Below are positions 35,504 through 44,879 of a stretch of 64,000 nucleotides of DNA, in pieces. The stretch lies in assembly GCF_004310285.1 (NCBI RefSeq), contig NZ_SISF01000033.1:124001-188000 (forward strand), in the 5' to 3' direction. Under the pieces are notes generated by a model, which worked only from the letters and a program-made list of their open reading frames with translations, was not told where the DNA came from and did not search any database. This stretch comes from Agrobacterium cavarae (GTDB lineage: Bacteria > Pseudomonadota > Alphaproteobacteria > Rhizobiales > Rhizobiaceae). A program made the translations under genes and the position numbers. The number at the start of each line of letters is the position of its first letter. The first letter of the stretch is position 1.

Positions 35504-36046
35504 TCAGTGCCCCGAGAACTCCACGAGCGTCCGCACCTCAACGCCAAGATCTTCCAGCTTCTTGCGACCGCCGAGATCGGGAAGGTCGATGACGAAGCAG
35601 GCTGAGACGATCTCGGCGCCCATCTGCCGCAATAGCTTCACGGCACCCTCGGCCGTTCCGCCGGTTGCAATCAGGTCATCCACCAGAATGACTTTCTCGC
35701 CCGGCTGGACCGCATCCACATGCATCTCCATCTCGTCGACGCCATATTCGAGGCTGTAGGCAACACGCACCGTCGTGTGCGGCAGTTTGCCCTTCTTGCG
35801 GATCGGCACGAAGCCGGTGGAAAGCTGATGCGCCATGGCGCCGCCCAGAATGAAGCCACGCGCTTCGATGCCGGCGATCTTGTCGACCTTGGTGCCCGCA
35901 TAGGGATTGACGAGTTCGTCCACGGCGCGGCGGAAGGCACGCGGATTGCCGAGAAGCGTGGTGATGTCGCGAAAGATGATGCCGGGCTTCGGATAGTCGT
36001 TGATCGAGCGGATGGCGGCAGCAAGTTCCGAGGCAATAGCGGTCAT
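35504..36046 (-). CDS. apt: Adenine phosphoribosyltransferase
   Basis: 180 residues. Motifs are FRDITTLLGNPRAFRRAVDELV near the N-terminus, KIAGIEARGFILGGAMA for the base-binding loop, RKKGKLPHTTVRVAYSLEYG for the flexible loop, and the PRPP loop VILVDDLIATGGTAEGA (about 116-132). It salvages adenine to AMP using PRPP. Complete. Confidence 0.95.
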   Translation of the reverse strand: MTAIASELAAAIRSINDYPKPGIIFRDITTLLGNPRAFRRAVDELVNPYAGTKVDKIAGIEARGFILGGAMAHQLSTGFVPIRKKGKLPHTTVRVAYSLEYGVDEMEMHVDAVQPGEKVILVDDLIATGGTAEGAVKLLRQMGAEIVSACFVIDLPDLGGRKKLEDLGVEVRTLVEFSGH

Positions 36047-36131
36047 GATATGTCCAGTTGATGTGGCAGGTTGGAAGGTTGCCGCACCCTATCAAGTTGA
36101 TGTCGGCGAACCAACGAAAAAGGTACGGCCC

Positions 36132-36524
36132 TTATTCGCCGGTCGTCATGCTCGGTATTTTGGCCCATACCGGGCAGACATCCTCGAAGGAATGGGCGTG
36201 AGGCCGCAACGCCTGATCCTCACGATTGTCAAAACTTGCCCAGACAAGCGCAACGACAGGCTCATCGTCGATTGCGCCAAGCGTGCTGCCGCAAGCGGCG
36301 CAGAAGGCGCGGCTGGAATAATCGAAGGAACGATAGGCCGATGGCGCACCGCCGGACCCGATCCTGACAACATCGTCCGCGTTGAACTCCACCCAGGTGA
36401 GGCTGGTCGCACCGGAGTGCCGCTGGCAGACCTCGCAGGAGCACGTGTGAGCATTGCGCGGCACGGCCCTGGTTTCAAAGCGGATCGAGCCACACAGACA
36501 GCCTCCGGTTCGAATTTTCGTCAT
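36132..36524 (-). CDS. GFA-family (glutathione-dependent formaldehyde-activating-like) zinc protein
   Basis: 130 residues. The zinc-binding cysteines of the Gfa/CENP-V fold are present: GGCLCGSIRF (residues about 7-16), CSCEVCQRHSGA and FCAACGSTLG. Most small members are not proven formaldehyde enzymes. ATG 36524 was chosen for its GGGAG 6 nt upstream. It begins just 21 bp beyond the T-run of the petABC terminator on the same strand, so its expression may depend on readthrough or on a promoter overlapping that hairpin. Confidence 0.88.
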   Translation of the reverse strand: MTKIRTGGCLCGSIRFETRAVPRNAHTCSCEVCQRHSGATSLTWVEFNADDVVRIGSGGAPSAYRSFDYSSRAFCAACGSTLGAIDDEPVVALVWASFDNREDQALRPHAHSFEDVCPVWAKIPSMTTGE

Positions 36525-36544
36525 CGAGCGCTCCCACAGGTCAC

Positions 36545-36573
36545 AAAAAAGCCCCGCGGGTGACCGCGGGGCT
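36545..36573 (-). terminator. Intrinsic terminator of petABC
   Basis: On the minus strand, a perfect 10-bp stem (AGCCCCGCGG / CCGCGGGGCT) with a 4-nt loop followed by TTTTTT; starts 24 bp after the petC stop. Confidence 0.93.
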
Positions 36574-36597
36574 CTTACGCAGATCATGCGAAAGCTA

Positions 36598-37515
<918 letters not shown>

Positions 37516-37530
37516 CATTCTCTCCCGCAC

Positions 37531-38814
37531 TCAGATCTTCACGCCGGCAGGCGCGTCTGTGGTCGCCTTGGCGTTCTTTTCAAGAACGGCCTCGGTGATC
37601 GAATTCGGGATTCGCCTTGGCGTCTCGAACAGGCCGAGAAGAGGCATGATGAGGAGGAAGAAGCCGAAGTAGTAGAGCGTACCCAACTGCGACATCGTCA
37701 CATAGAGGCCTTCCGCGGGACGCGAGCCAAGCCAACCGAGCATGATGGCATTGGCGACGAAGATCCAGAAGAACAGCTTGTACCAGGGGCGATAGACCGC
37801 AGAGCGAACCTTGGACGTATCTAGCCATGGCAGGAAGAACAGCACGACAATCGCACCGAACATCACCAGAACGCCACCGAGCTTGGAATCGATCGGGCCG
37901 ACATTGAAGGTGATGGCGCGCAGCATGGCGTAGAAGGGAAGGAAGTACCATTCCGGCACGATGTGGGCCGGCGTCTTCAGCGCGTCCGCCATGATGTAGT
38001 TGTCGGGATGGCCGAGGAAGTTCGGCATGTAGAAGACGAACCAGGCGTAGGCGATCAGGAAAATCGACACGCCAAGCGCATCCTTCAGCGTCGCATAGGG
38101 CGTGAAGGGAACGGTGTCCGTCTTGCTCTTGACCTCGACGCCCGTGGGGTTTGTCTGGCCGGTCACGTGCAGCGCCCAGATATGCAGGATGACGACGCCG
38201 GCAATCATGAAGGGCAGCAGGTAGTGCAGCGCGAAGAAGCGGTTCAGCGTCGGCTGATCGACAGCGAAGCCACCGAGCAGGAATTGCTGGATCCACTCAC
38301 CCACCAGCGGGAAGGCGGTGAAGAAGCCGGTGATAACGGTCGCACCCCAGAAGGACATCTGGCCCCAAGGCAGAACGTAACCCATGAAGCCGGTTGCCAT
38401 CATCAGAAGGAAGATGACGCAGCCGAGGATCCAGAGAATTTCACGTGGCGCCTTGTAGGAGCCGTAATAGAGGCCGCGGGCAATATGCAGATAGACCGCG
38501 ATGAAGAAGAAGGACGCGCCATTGGCGTGCATGTAGCGCAACAGCCAGCCATGGTTCACGTCGCGCATGATCTTCTCGACGGAGGTGAAGGCGACCGTCG
38601 TATCAGCAGCATAATGCATGGCAAGCACCACGCCCGTCAGGATCTGCACGATCAGCATGACGGCGAGCATGGCACCGAAGGTGTATGCGTAGTTCAGATT
38701 GCGCGGAACCGGATAGGCCACGAAGCTGTCATAGATCATACGCGGCAGCGGAAGGCGGGAATCGACCCATCTCTCGATACCGGTCGATGGCTGGTAACTG
38801 GAATGACCACTCAT
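37531..38814 (-). CDS. petB: Cytochrome b of the bc1 complex
   Basis: 427 residues, eight transmembrane helices. Heme-ligand histidines are visible in helix B (VVLAMHYAADT, MHANGASFFFIAVYLHIARGLYYGSY) and helix D (FFALHYLLPFMIAGVVILHIWALH). The quinol-site motifs are GYVLPWGQMSFWGATVIT and PEWYFLPFYAMLRAI (the PEWY sequence of the Qo site). It is the quinol-oxidising membrane subunit. It starts 13 bp after petA and is followed 15 bp later by petC. Confidence 0.97.
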   Translation of the reverse strand: MSGHSSYQPSTGIERWVDSRLPLPRMIYDSFVAYPVPRNLNYAYTFGAMLAVMLIVQILTGVVLAMHYAADTTVAFTSVEKIMRDVNHGWLLRYMHANGASFFFIAVYLHIARGLYYGSYKAPREILWILGCVIFLLMMATGFMGYVLPWGQMSFWGATVITGFFTAFPLVGEWIQQFLLGGFAVDQPTLNRFFALHYLLPFMIAGVVILHIWALHVTGQTNPTGVEVKSKTDTVPFTPYATLKDALGVSIFLIAYAWFVFYMPNFLGHPDNYIMADALKTPAHIVPEWYFLPFYAMLRAITFNVGPIDSKLGGVLVMFGAIVVLFFLPWLDTSKVRSAVYRPWYKLFFWIFVANAIMLGWLGSRPAEGLYVTMSQLGTLYYFGFFLLIMPLLGLFETPRRIPNSITEAVLEKNAKATTDAPAGVKI

Positions 38815-38827
38815 TTCATCTGTCCCC

Positions 38828-39406
38828 TTATCCGATTCTGATCACGGTATCGGATGTGAATGCGAAGGTCGGAATATGCAGGTTTTCCGGCGCCGGACCT
38901 TTGCGAATGCGGCCCGCCGTATCGTAGTGCGAGCCATGGCAGGGACAGAACCATCCGCCGAAATCGCCCGCCTGACCAAGCGGAACGCAGCCGAGGTGGG
39001 TACAGGAGCCGATCATGACGATCCAGTTTTCCTTGCCCTGACCGGCCGAGCGGTCGATGTCGGTGGCCTGTGCATCGGGCGCAAGGTTGGCGTTGCGGGC
39101 AACCGGATCCTTCAGCTGAGCCAGTTGAACGGCATTGGCTTCCTGAATTTCCTTCTCAGTGCGGTTGCGGATGAAGATCGGCTTGCCGCGCCACTTGACG
39201 GTCAGCGACATGCCAGGCTCGACGCTGGCAACATTAACTTCGATGGAAGCGAGTGCGAGCGTGGATGCATCGGGACGCATCTGGTCGATGAAAGGCCATG
39301 CAACGGCGGCGGCGCCAACGGCACCGGCCATACCCGTCACAAGGTAAAGAAAATCGCGACGGGTGGGTTCACCCGACGCGTCATGGTCATTTACGTGCTC
39401 GCTCAC
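38828..39406 (-). CDS. petA: Ubiquinol-cytochrome c reductase iron-sulfur (Rieske) subunit
   Basis: 192 residues. The N-terminal twin-arginine motif TRRDFLYLVTG is followed by a hydrophobic anchor (GMAGAVGAAAVAWPF). The [2Fe-2S] ligands are in CTHLGCVPLG and CPCHGSHYD, with the conserved disulfide cysteines. Tat-exported and held by the uncleaved anchor. The start is GTG at 39406 (SEHVNDHDASGEPTRRD), since upstream codons do not resemble the family; GAGGA lies 11 nt upstream. First gene of petABC. Confidence 0.96.
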   Translation of the reverse strand: MSEHVNDHDASGEPTRRDFLYLVTGMAGAVGAAAVAWPFIDQMRPDASTLALASIEVNVASVEPGMSLTVKWRGKPIFIRNRTEKEIQEANAVQLAQLKDPVARNANLAPDAQATDIDRSAGQGKENWIVMIGSCTHLGCVPLGQAGDFGGWFCPCHGSHYDTAGRIRKGPAPENLHIPTFAFTSDTVIRIG

Positions 39407-39715
39407 CGCTACACCATCCTCTGCGCTAATTTCGTTGAAAATCGCATGAGTCCTCCCGCTCCGATTTGATCCAAGACAAACTCCATCCCCAGCGTCTTGG
39501 TCATGCATGCGCGAAGATAAAATCGCGCTTATATGTGTGATCGCAAAATATGCCCGACCTTGGCAAGAGGAAAGCACACAAAGCTGCCGTAATTTCGCCT
39601 TGAGCCGCATCTTTTCGTCCGTTTTTCTCAGCCGGCTGTCCATCCAGCAACATTGTGTGCGGGCATGGGCCGTGCTAAGCGACCTCCGGGAGCGCGAGAA
39701 GACGGGAATTTAAGC
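39407..39715. other. Divergent promoter region of petABC and the EEP gene
   Basis: 309 bp between divergent genes. It must contain the petABC promoter (a target candidate for PetR) and the promoter of the EEP-family gene. I saw only a degenerate FNR-like sequence at 39466-39479 and no clear operator. No ORF with a ribosome-binding site. Confidence 0.5.
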
Positions 39716-40651
39716 GTGAAAGCACGGCTCACCTGCATCGCCTCAATGGCGATCATCGCAGCTCTTTTTTCAATAAGCATCAGATATGTAAGAGATTTTT
39801 GGCTTCTGGCCTTCGTCAACAGCTTCCAGCTACATATCGCGGTGCTGGCCGCTCTTGCCTGCATCATCTGCTTCCTTGTCCTGCGCTCGCGCCTCTTCGT
39901 GGCACTTCTGGCATGGTCGTTGGTTCTCGCCGCGCACGCTGTTTCCATGCAGTATGATTTCGTCACGGACAGGCAATATCCGGCGGACGCCAAACCTTTC
40001 CGCCTCATGTCTTTCAATGTGCTGCGCGAAAATCGACGAAGCGCCGAATCAATCGCAGACGCCATCCTCTCCTCTCAAGCCGATGTCGTTTACATCATGG
40101 AGGCCGCAGCCCTCCGCAGCGTTTTGCCGCGTCTACAGCAGACCTACCCCCACCGCCTCGGCTGTGGTGCGGGCACAGCATCCTGCGATCTTTTGATGCT
40201 GTCCAAGCGACCCTTGCGCGATGCCAGGATCGGGACACTCAGCTATGTCAGCCCAGAGCGCGCCGGTTTTGCCCAGATAGACCTTGGTGGTGTCACGCTC
40301 AATCTCGCGCAGGTGCATCTGACAAAGCCCTATTTCGATGAGAACCATGGTGAGGAGCTGCTCAATCTCTCATCTGTGCTGAGAAGCATGCAAGGCCCTG
40401 TCATTCTCGGCGGAGATTTCAATTCCGCCAGCGTTGTTCCGGATATGCGTCGCTTCATGGAAAATGTAGAGCTGGAGAAAGTCAGCTGGGAACCCGCGAC
40501 ATGGCCAATCAAGGCCGGACGGTTCGGTATCGCTATCGATCATGTCTTCGCTCGAAAGCCCGCGACCCTCATCAGCGTCCAGCGCATGCCCAACAATCTG
40601 GGGTCCAACCATTACGGGCTGACTGCGGATTTCATGATTGCAGCAGAATAA
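39716..40651 (+). CDS. Membrane-anchored endonuclease/exonuclease/phosphatase-family protein
   Basis: 311 residues. Three hydrophobic helices at the N-terminus (about 5-22, 36-55, 58-78) are followed by an EEP domain. It begins RLMSFNVLRENRRSAESIADAI with the catalytic Asn and the metal-site region. Further motifs are VVYIMEAAALRSVL (the metal Glu), GPVILGGDFNSAS and IAIDHVFAR, ending GSNHYGLTADF. The membrane topology puts the catalytic domain outside the cytoplasm. The family spans phosphodiesterases and lipid phosphatases; the substrate is unknown. GTG 39716 chosen for its GGGAA 8 nt upstream. Confidence 0.86.
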   Translation: MKARLTCIASMAIIAALFSISIRYVRDFWLLAFVNSFQLHIAVLAALACIICFLVLRSRLFVALLAWSLVLAAHAVSMQYDFVTDRQYPADAKPFRLMSFNVLRENRRSAESIADAILSSQADVVYIMEAAALRSVLPRLQQTYPHRLGCGAGTASCDLLMLSKRPLRDARIGTLSYVSPERAGFAQIDLGGVTLNLAQVHLTKPYFDENHGEELLNLSSVLRSMQGPVILGGDFNSASVVPDMRRFMENVELEKVSWEPATWPIKAGRFGIAIDHVFARKPATLISVQRMPNNLGSNHYGLTADFMIAAE

Positions 40652-40711
40652 GTCCCCAGCAAATAGAAACAATGAGTTGAAGTACGCCTCTTCTCTACCG
40701 GGTGGAAGCGC

Positions 40712-42574
40712 TTAAAGCTCTTCCGCATCCAGAAAGCCGCCGGACTGGCGCGCCCAGAGGTCCGCGTAGAGCCCGCCGCTCGCGACCAGCTCGCTATGGG
40801 TACCCTGCTCGACGATCCGCCCGGCATCCATCACCACCAGCCTGTCGAGCGCGGCGATCGTTGACAGACGATGCGCGATTGCCAGCACCGTCTTGCCCCT
40901 CATCAACGCGTCGAGATTGCTCTGGATCGCCGCTTCCACCTCGGAGTCGAGCGCCGACGTCGCCTCGTCCAGAATGAGGATCGGCGCGTCTTTCAGCATC
41001 ACACGCGCAATCGCGATGCGCTGACGCTGACCACCGGAAAGCTTGACGCCGCGTTCGCCCACATGGGCATCGAAGCCCTTGCGGCCTCGCTGGTCTTCAA
41101 GCCGCGCGATGAAATCGTCGGCCTGCGCTCGACGTGCGGCTTCCAGTAACTCCTCCTCGGTCGCGTCCGTCCGGCCAAACATGATGTTGTCGCGAATGGA
41201 GCGGTGCAGAAGCGAGGTATCCTGCGTCACCATGCCGATATGGGCGCGCAACGTCTCCTGTGTCACATGGGCAATATCCTGCCCATCGATCAGGATGCGC
41301 CCCTGCTCCACGTCATAGAAGCGCAAAAGCAGATTGACGAGTGTCGACTTGCCGGCGCCTGAGCGTCCGACGATACCGACCTTTTCGCCGGGCGCGATGG
41401 TAAGGTTGAGGTGATCGATGACACCCTTGCCGCGTCCATAGTGGAAGCTAACATCATCGAACTGGACGCTCGGCGTCGTCACCTCGAGCGGCTTTGCATC
41501 CGCCGCATCGACAAGGCCGATCGGCTGCGAGATCAGTTCGGCGGCGTTCTGCACCGTGCCGAAATTGCGCATGATGCCGTTAAACTGCGTCATCAGCCGT
41601 CCAAGCAGGAAGTTGAGCCGCAGCACCAAGGCAAGCGTGAAGGCCACCGCACCGGAGCTGATCTTGCCGGAGAGCCACAGATCGATGCAAAGGGCTGCCA
41701 TCGACGTGATCATGATGCCCGATAGCAGCGCCATGGACGCCCTGACCCCCGTGATGAAGCGGGTAAAGGTCATGGTGGTGCGCTGGAAGGTATCGAAGCC
41801 CTGGCGCATATAGCGGTCATTGGCATCAGCGCGACCGAAGAGGCGCAGCGTCTGGATATTGCTATAGGCATCCACCATGCGCCCGTTCAGCATGGAGGCA
41901 GCTTCCGCGGTCTCGCGCGAATGGAAGCGAATGCGCGGCACGAAATAGCGCGCCAGCATGGAGAAGATGCCGACCCAGAGCACCACCACCAGTCCAAGCC
42001 GCCAGTCCAGCCCGCCGATCAGGAAGAGCATCGATACCGAATAGATGCCGACGAACCAGACGCTTTCCATCAGCGATGTGACGAGATCGCCCGCCGCCTG
42101 CCCGCCCGACCAGACCTTGGTGACGATCCGACCGGAGAAATCGTTCTGGAAGAAGCTCAGCGACTGCCGTGCCACATGCATATAGGACTGCCAGCGCACG
42201 AGGTTGTAGAAACCCGGCGTGATGATCTGCTGATCGACGAGCGCCGTCAGCATGGTGACGACGAAGCGCACCACAGCGATCAGGAACAGCATCCCGACCA
42301 GCTCATAACCGTGGCTCGCCAGCAGGCCAGACCAGCCATCGCCCGGCTTGACGGTCGAGAGTATATCGACGAGCCGCCCGACGAACCAGAAGAGCGCCGC
42401 TTCGATCGCAGCCGTCAATCCACCGAGCACAAGCATGGCGAAGAACGGTGCCTCGGCCTGACGGAGATAGAACCAGATGAAAGCAAATGTGCTTTCCGGC
42501 GGCCTCAGATCGTCCTTGCGGGCGAAGGGCTCGATCCAGTTTTCGAAATAGTGGAAAACACGGGTGATGATCAT
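40712..42574 (-). CDS. ABC exporter with fused permease and ATPase (ABCB/multidrug type), first copy
   Basis: 620 residues. The six-helix permease occupies about 35-340. The nucleotide-binding domain (about 370-610) has Walker A GRSGAGKSTLVNLLLRF, signature LSGGQRQRIAIARVML and Walker B ILILDEATSALDSE. It works as a half-transporter dimer exporting lipids or drugs. The related exporter 2.3 kb upstream (44880-46736) could be a heterodimer partner. ATG 42574 has no ribosome-binding site but sits 5 nt from a TACAAT -10 box, suggesting a leaderless mRNA. Confidence 0.92.
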   Translation of the reverse strand: MIITRVFHYFENWIEPFARKDDLRPPESTFAFIWFYLRQAEAPFFAMLVLGGLTAAIEAALFWFVGRLVDILSTVKPGDGWSGLLASHGYELVGMLFLIAVVRFVVTMLTALVDQQIITPGFYNLVRWQSYMHVARQSLSFFQNDFSGRIVTKVWSGGQAAGDLVTSLMESVWFVGIYSVSMLFLIGGLDWRLGLVVVLWVGIFSMLARYFVPRIRFHSRETAEAASMLNGRMVDAYSNIQTLRLFGRADANDRYMRQGFDTFQRTTMTFTRFITGVRASMALLSGIMITSMAALCIDLWLSGKISSGAVAFTLALVLRLNFLLGRLMTQFNGIMRNFGTVQNAAELISQPIGLVDAADAKPLEVTTPSVQFDDVSFHYGRGKGVIDHLNLTIAPGEKVGIVGRSGAGKSTLVNLLLRFYDVEQGRILIDGQDIAHVTQETLRAHIGMVTQDTSLLHRSIRDNIMFGRTDATEEELLEAARRAQADDFIARLEDQRGRKGFDAHVGERGVKLSGGQRQRIAIARVMLKDAPILILDEATSALDSEVEAAIQSNLDALMRGKTVLAIAHRLSTIAALDRLVVMDAGRIVEQGTHSELVASGGLYADLWARQSGGFLDAEEL

Positions 42575-42578
42575 ATTG

Positions 42579-42608
42579 ATTGTATAGGCGGATTCTTGAG
42601 AGGGGCAA
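42579..42608 (-). promoter_or_regulatory. Sigma-70-like promoter of the first ABC exporter
   Basis: On the minus strand, TTGCCC (42608-42603), an 18-bp spacer and TACAAT (42584-42579). The predicted start of transcription falls on or next to the A of the ATG at 42574, giving a leaderless transcript. Confidence 0.5.
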
Positions 42609-42688
42609 AGAACAGGGCAGATTATATTTCGGTAATGCGGCCCCACAAGATCGATCGGTTGTTGGGCCAGAGGAGACCACCTGTAATG

Positions 42689-42714
42689 AAAAAAAGGCGG
42701 GAGATGTTCCCGCC
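42689..42714 (-). terminator. Intrinsic terminator of the chemoreceptor gene
   Basis: 7-bp stem (GGCGGGA / TCCCGCC) with a 5-nt loop; on the minus strand a seven-T run follows. It starts 28 bp after the chemoreceptor stop. Confidence 0.88.
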
Positions 42715-42741
42715 TATAGGACTGATCGGCACGCAATCAGG

Positions 42742-44685
42742 TCAGAACTCCGTCCAGTGGTCCTCAGCAACCGCCACCGCCGCAGAACCCCTCCCCGTGA
42801 AGGCAGAGGCAAGTCGCTGGCCCATCGCGCGGGCTGGCGATCGTTGCGCCGGCTGGTTGGACGCCTGGACCGGCTGAGAGACGGACCGGGCCACAGCCCC
42901 CTCTTCCAGCTTGAACTGGGAGAGAAGCGCCATCAGCGAAGCCGCCTGCGTTGCAAGGCCATAGGTCGCAGCACTCGACTGCTCCACCATCGACGCATTC
43001 TGCTGCGTGCCCTGATCCATCTGGTTGACGGCCGAGTTGATCTCAGAAAGACCGGTGGACTGTTCGCGGGCAGAGGCGACGACGGCTGCCACGTTCCGGT
43101 TGATCTCCTGAACCTCCGCCACGATCGCTTCAAGCGCCTGCCCCGTTTCGCCAACCAGCGTCACGCCGTCACGCACCTGCTCGCCGGATTTGGTGATCAG
43201 CGTCTTGATTTCCTTCGCCGCACTTGCCGAGCGTTGAGCAAGCTCGCGCACTTCCTGAGCAACGACGGCAAAGCCCTTGCCCGCCTCGCCGGCACGTGCT
43301 GCCTCCACCCCTGCGTTGAGCGCCAGCAGATTGGTCTGGAAGGCGATGTCGTCGATCACGCCGATAATATTGCTGATCGCATTCGACGAGTTCTGGATTT
43401 CGGTCATGGCGGTCACGGCTTTCCGCACGACCTCGCCGGATCGTTCGGCACCGGCTCTGGTTTTCGCCACCAGCTCACCGGCATCACCCGCCTTGACGGC
43501 GGAATCCTTCACCGCCGTCGTCACCTGCTCAAGCGCTGCGGCGGTTTCCTCCACCGATGCGGCCTGCTGTTCGGTGCGTCTGGAAAGATCGTCGGTTGCC
43601 GAGCGGATCTCATTGGCGCCAGCATCGATCATTCGCGCATTTTCACCCACCGAGCGAAGCGCTGCCTGCAGCTTTTCGACCGACTCGTTGAAGTTCAACC
43701 GCACACCATCCAACTGGCTGACGAAGGGCGTTTCGAGCCGGAAGGTCATGTCGCCATCGGCAAGGTGCTTCAGACCATCGGCTAGACCATCCACCGCCAA
43801 CGTCACGTCCGCAGCCTCCTTCGCCTTCTGCTTCTCGCGCGCTACCCGCTCCTGTTCGCTGAGACTGCGATTGGCTTCCGCTTGCCGTTCAAGTCGCTCA
43901 CGCTCCAGCGCATTGGCGCGGAAGACACAAACGGCGGCAGCCATTTCACCGATCTCGTCGCTGCGCTCCCCATGGGGAATGTCTCTTGCGGTATCGCCCG
44001 CCGCAAGCGCATTCATCGCCTCGGTAATGTCGGTGATCGGCCGCGCAATCCGGAAGAGCGACAGAAGAGCCGCGCCAATCGCAATGATGCTCACCGCAAT
44101 GAGAGCCGTCATCGTGGCTTCCAGAGCAAAGTCCGAGGCATCCTTCAGATGCTGATGGGACTGAGCCGTCAGAACCTTGTTCGCGGCAATCAGCGCATTG
44201 ATGGCTTTGGTCGACGCATCCGCCGCCGGAGTCATCCGCGCGGTCCTGAGCTCCATCGCTTCATCCACTTTGGAGGCGGCAAGAAGGCTGACGAATTCGC
44301 TGCCCGCCTTCTCGTACTCGCCGACAGCCGCTGAAAGCGCCTCGAAGACATGCTTTATCTCGGGAACGGCCACGGTCGAACCATAAGCGTCGAAGGCCGC
44401 CTGGCGCGCCGCGATCGCGGACTGAAGTGGTACGGAGGCCTTTTGGACGTCGTCTGGCGTTTTGGCACTGAGAAGAACGACATATTCCCGGCGCACGTCG
44501 CCGAAGCTTCGATCCATATCGCCGATGAGAAGTGTGCGCGCAAGCCGGTTCGCCAGCTGTGTGCCCTCCTCTTTCATGACGCTCATGGAATAGATTGCCA
44601 GTCCGCCCTGTATCGCCCCCAAGACAATCAACAGCGTGAAGAGTGCAGGCAAAAGTAGTTTAATTTTCATTCTGAACAAGCACAT
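42742..44685 (-). CDS. Methyl-accepting chemotaxis protein, transmembrane
   Basis: 647 residues. TM1 lies at about 12-34 and TM2 near 190-212, enclosing a helical-bundle sensor domain of ~155 residues. HAMP follows, then the signalling coiled coil with the conserved hairpin tip (IDDIAFQTNLLALNAGVEAARAGEAGKGFAVVAQEVR begins near residue 430). The last five residues, HWTEF, fit the xWxxF pentapeptide that tethers CheR/CheB for adaptation. Single gene with its own terminator. A perfect FNR/FixK box lies ~80 bp upstream, so oxygen-dependent expression is likely. Confidence 0.94.
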   Translation of the reverse strand: MCLFRMKIKLLLPALFTLLIVLGAIQGGLAIYSMSVMKEEGTQLANRLARTLLIGDMDRSFGDVRREYVVLLSAKTPDDVQKASVPLQSAIAARQAAFDAYGSTVAVPEIKHVFEALSAAVGEYEKAGSEFVSLLAASKVDEAMELRTARMTPAADASTKAINALIAANKVLTAQSHQHLKDASDFALEATMTALIAVSIIAIGAALLSLFRIARPITDITEAMNALAAGDTARDIPHGERSDEIGEMAAAVCVFRANALERERLERQAEANRSLSEQERVAREKQKAKEAADVTLAVDGLADGLKHLADGDMTFRLETPFVSQLDGVRLNFNESVEKLQAALRSVGENARMIDAGANEIRSATDDLSRRTEQQAASVEETAAALEQVTTAVKDSAVKAGDAGELVAKTRAGAERSGEVVRKAVTAMTEIQNSSNAISNIIGVIDDIAFQTNLLALNAGVEAARAGEAGKGFAVVAQEVRELAQRSASAAKEIKTLITKSGEQVRDGVTLVGETGQALEAIVAEVQEINRNVAAVVASAREQSTGLSEINSAVNQMDQGTQQNASMVEQSSAATYGLATQAASLMALLSQFKLEEGAVARSVSQPVQASNQPAQRSPARAMGQRLASAFTGRGSAAVAVAEDHWTEF

Positions 44686-44764
44686 GACACCCCCAATAGT
44701 AGAATTGACATCCGAAAACCAACCATTGCACTACTATTACGAGTGATTCTTAAAGATAATGTTA

Positions 44765-44778
44765 TTGATAAATATCAA
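44765..44778 (-). promoter_or_regulatory. Perfect FNR/FixK-type box (anaerobox)
   Basis: TTGATAAATATCAA matches TTGAT-N4-ATCAA at all ten defined positions. It lies 79 bp upstream of the chemoreceptor start. A TAATAG/GTAATA -10-like sequence about 33-35 bp downstream of its centre is near the class II activation geometry (-41.5). FnrN/FixK activators of rhizobia bind this sequence under low oxygen. Confidence 0.75.
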
Positions 44779-44794
44779 GAAACGAGAATACACT

Positions 44795-44831
44795 TCAAAA
44801 AATAAGGTCCCCACATGATGATGCGGGGACC
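44795..44831 (-). terminator. Intrinsic terminator of the second ABC exporter
   Basis: GGTCCCC / GGGGACC stem, extended by CAT / ATG pairs across a 1-nt bulge on each side; on the minus strand the sequence TTATTTTTT follows. About 48 bp after the exporter stop. Confidence 0.88.
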
Positions 44832-44879
44832 CAATACTTCAGTATACTGATTATGCCGGACTCAGGTTATAGAGACTTC

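Noticed and set aside
39466..39479. An FNR-like sequence (TTGATCCAAGACAA) upstream of petA.
   Set aside because: Only eight of ten consensus positions match and one half-site is broken; not enough to claim a box.
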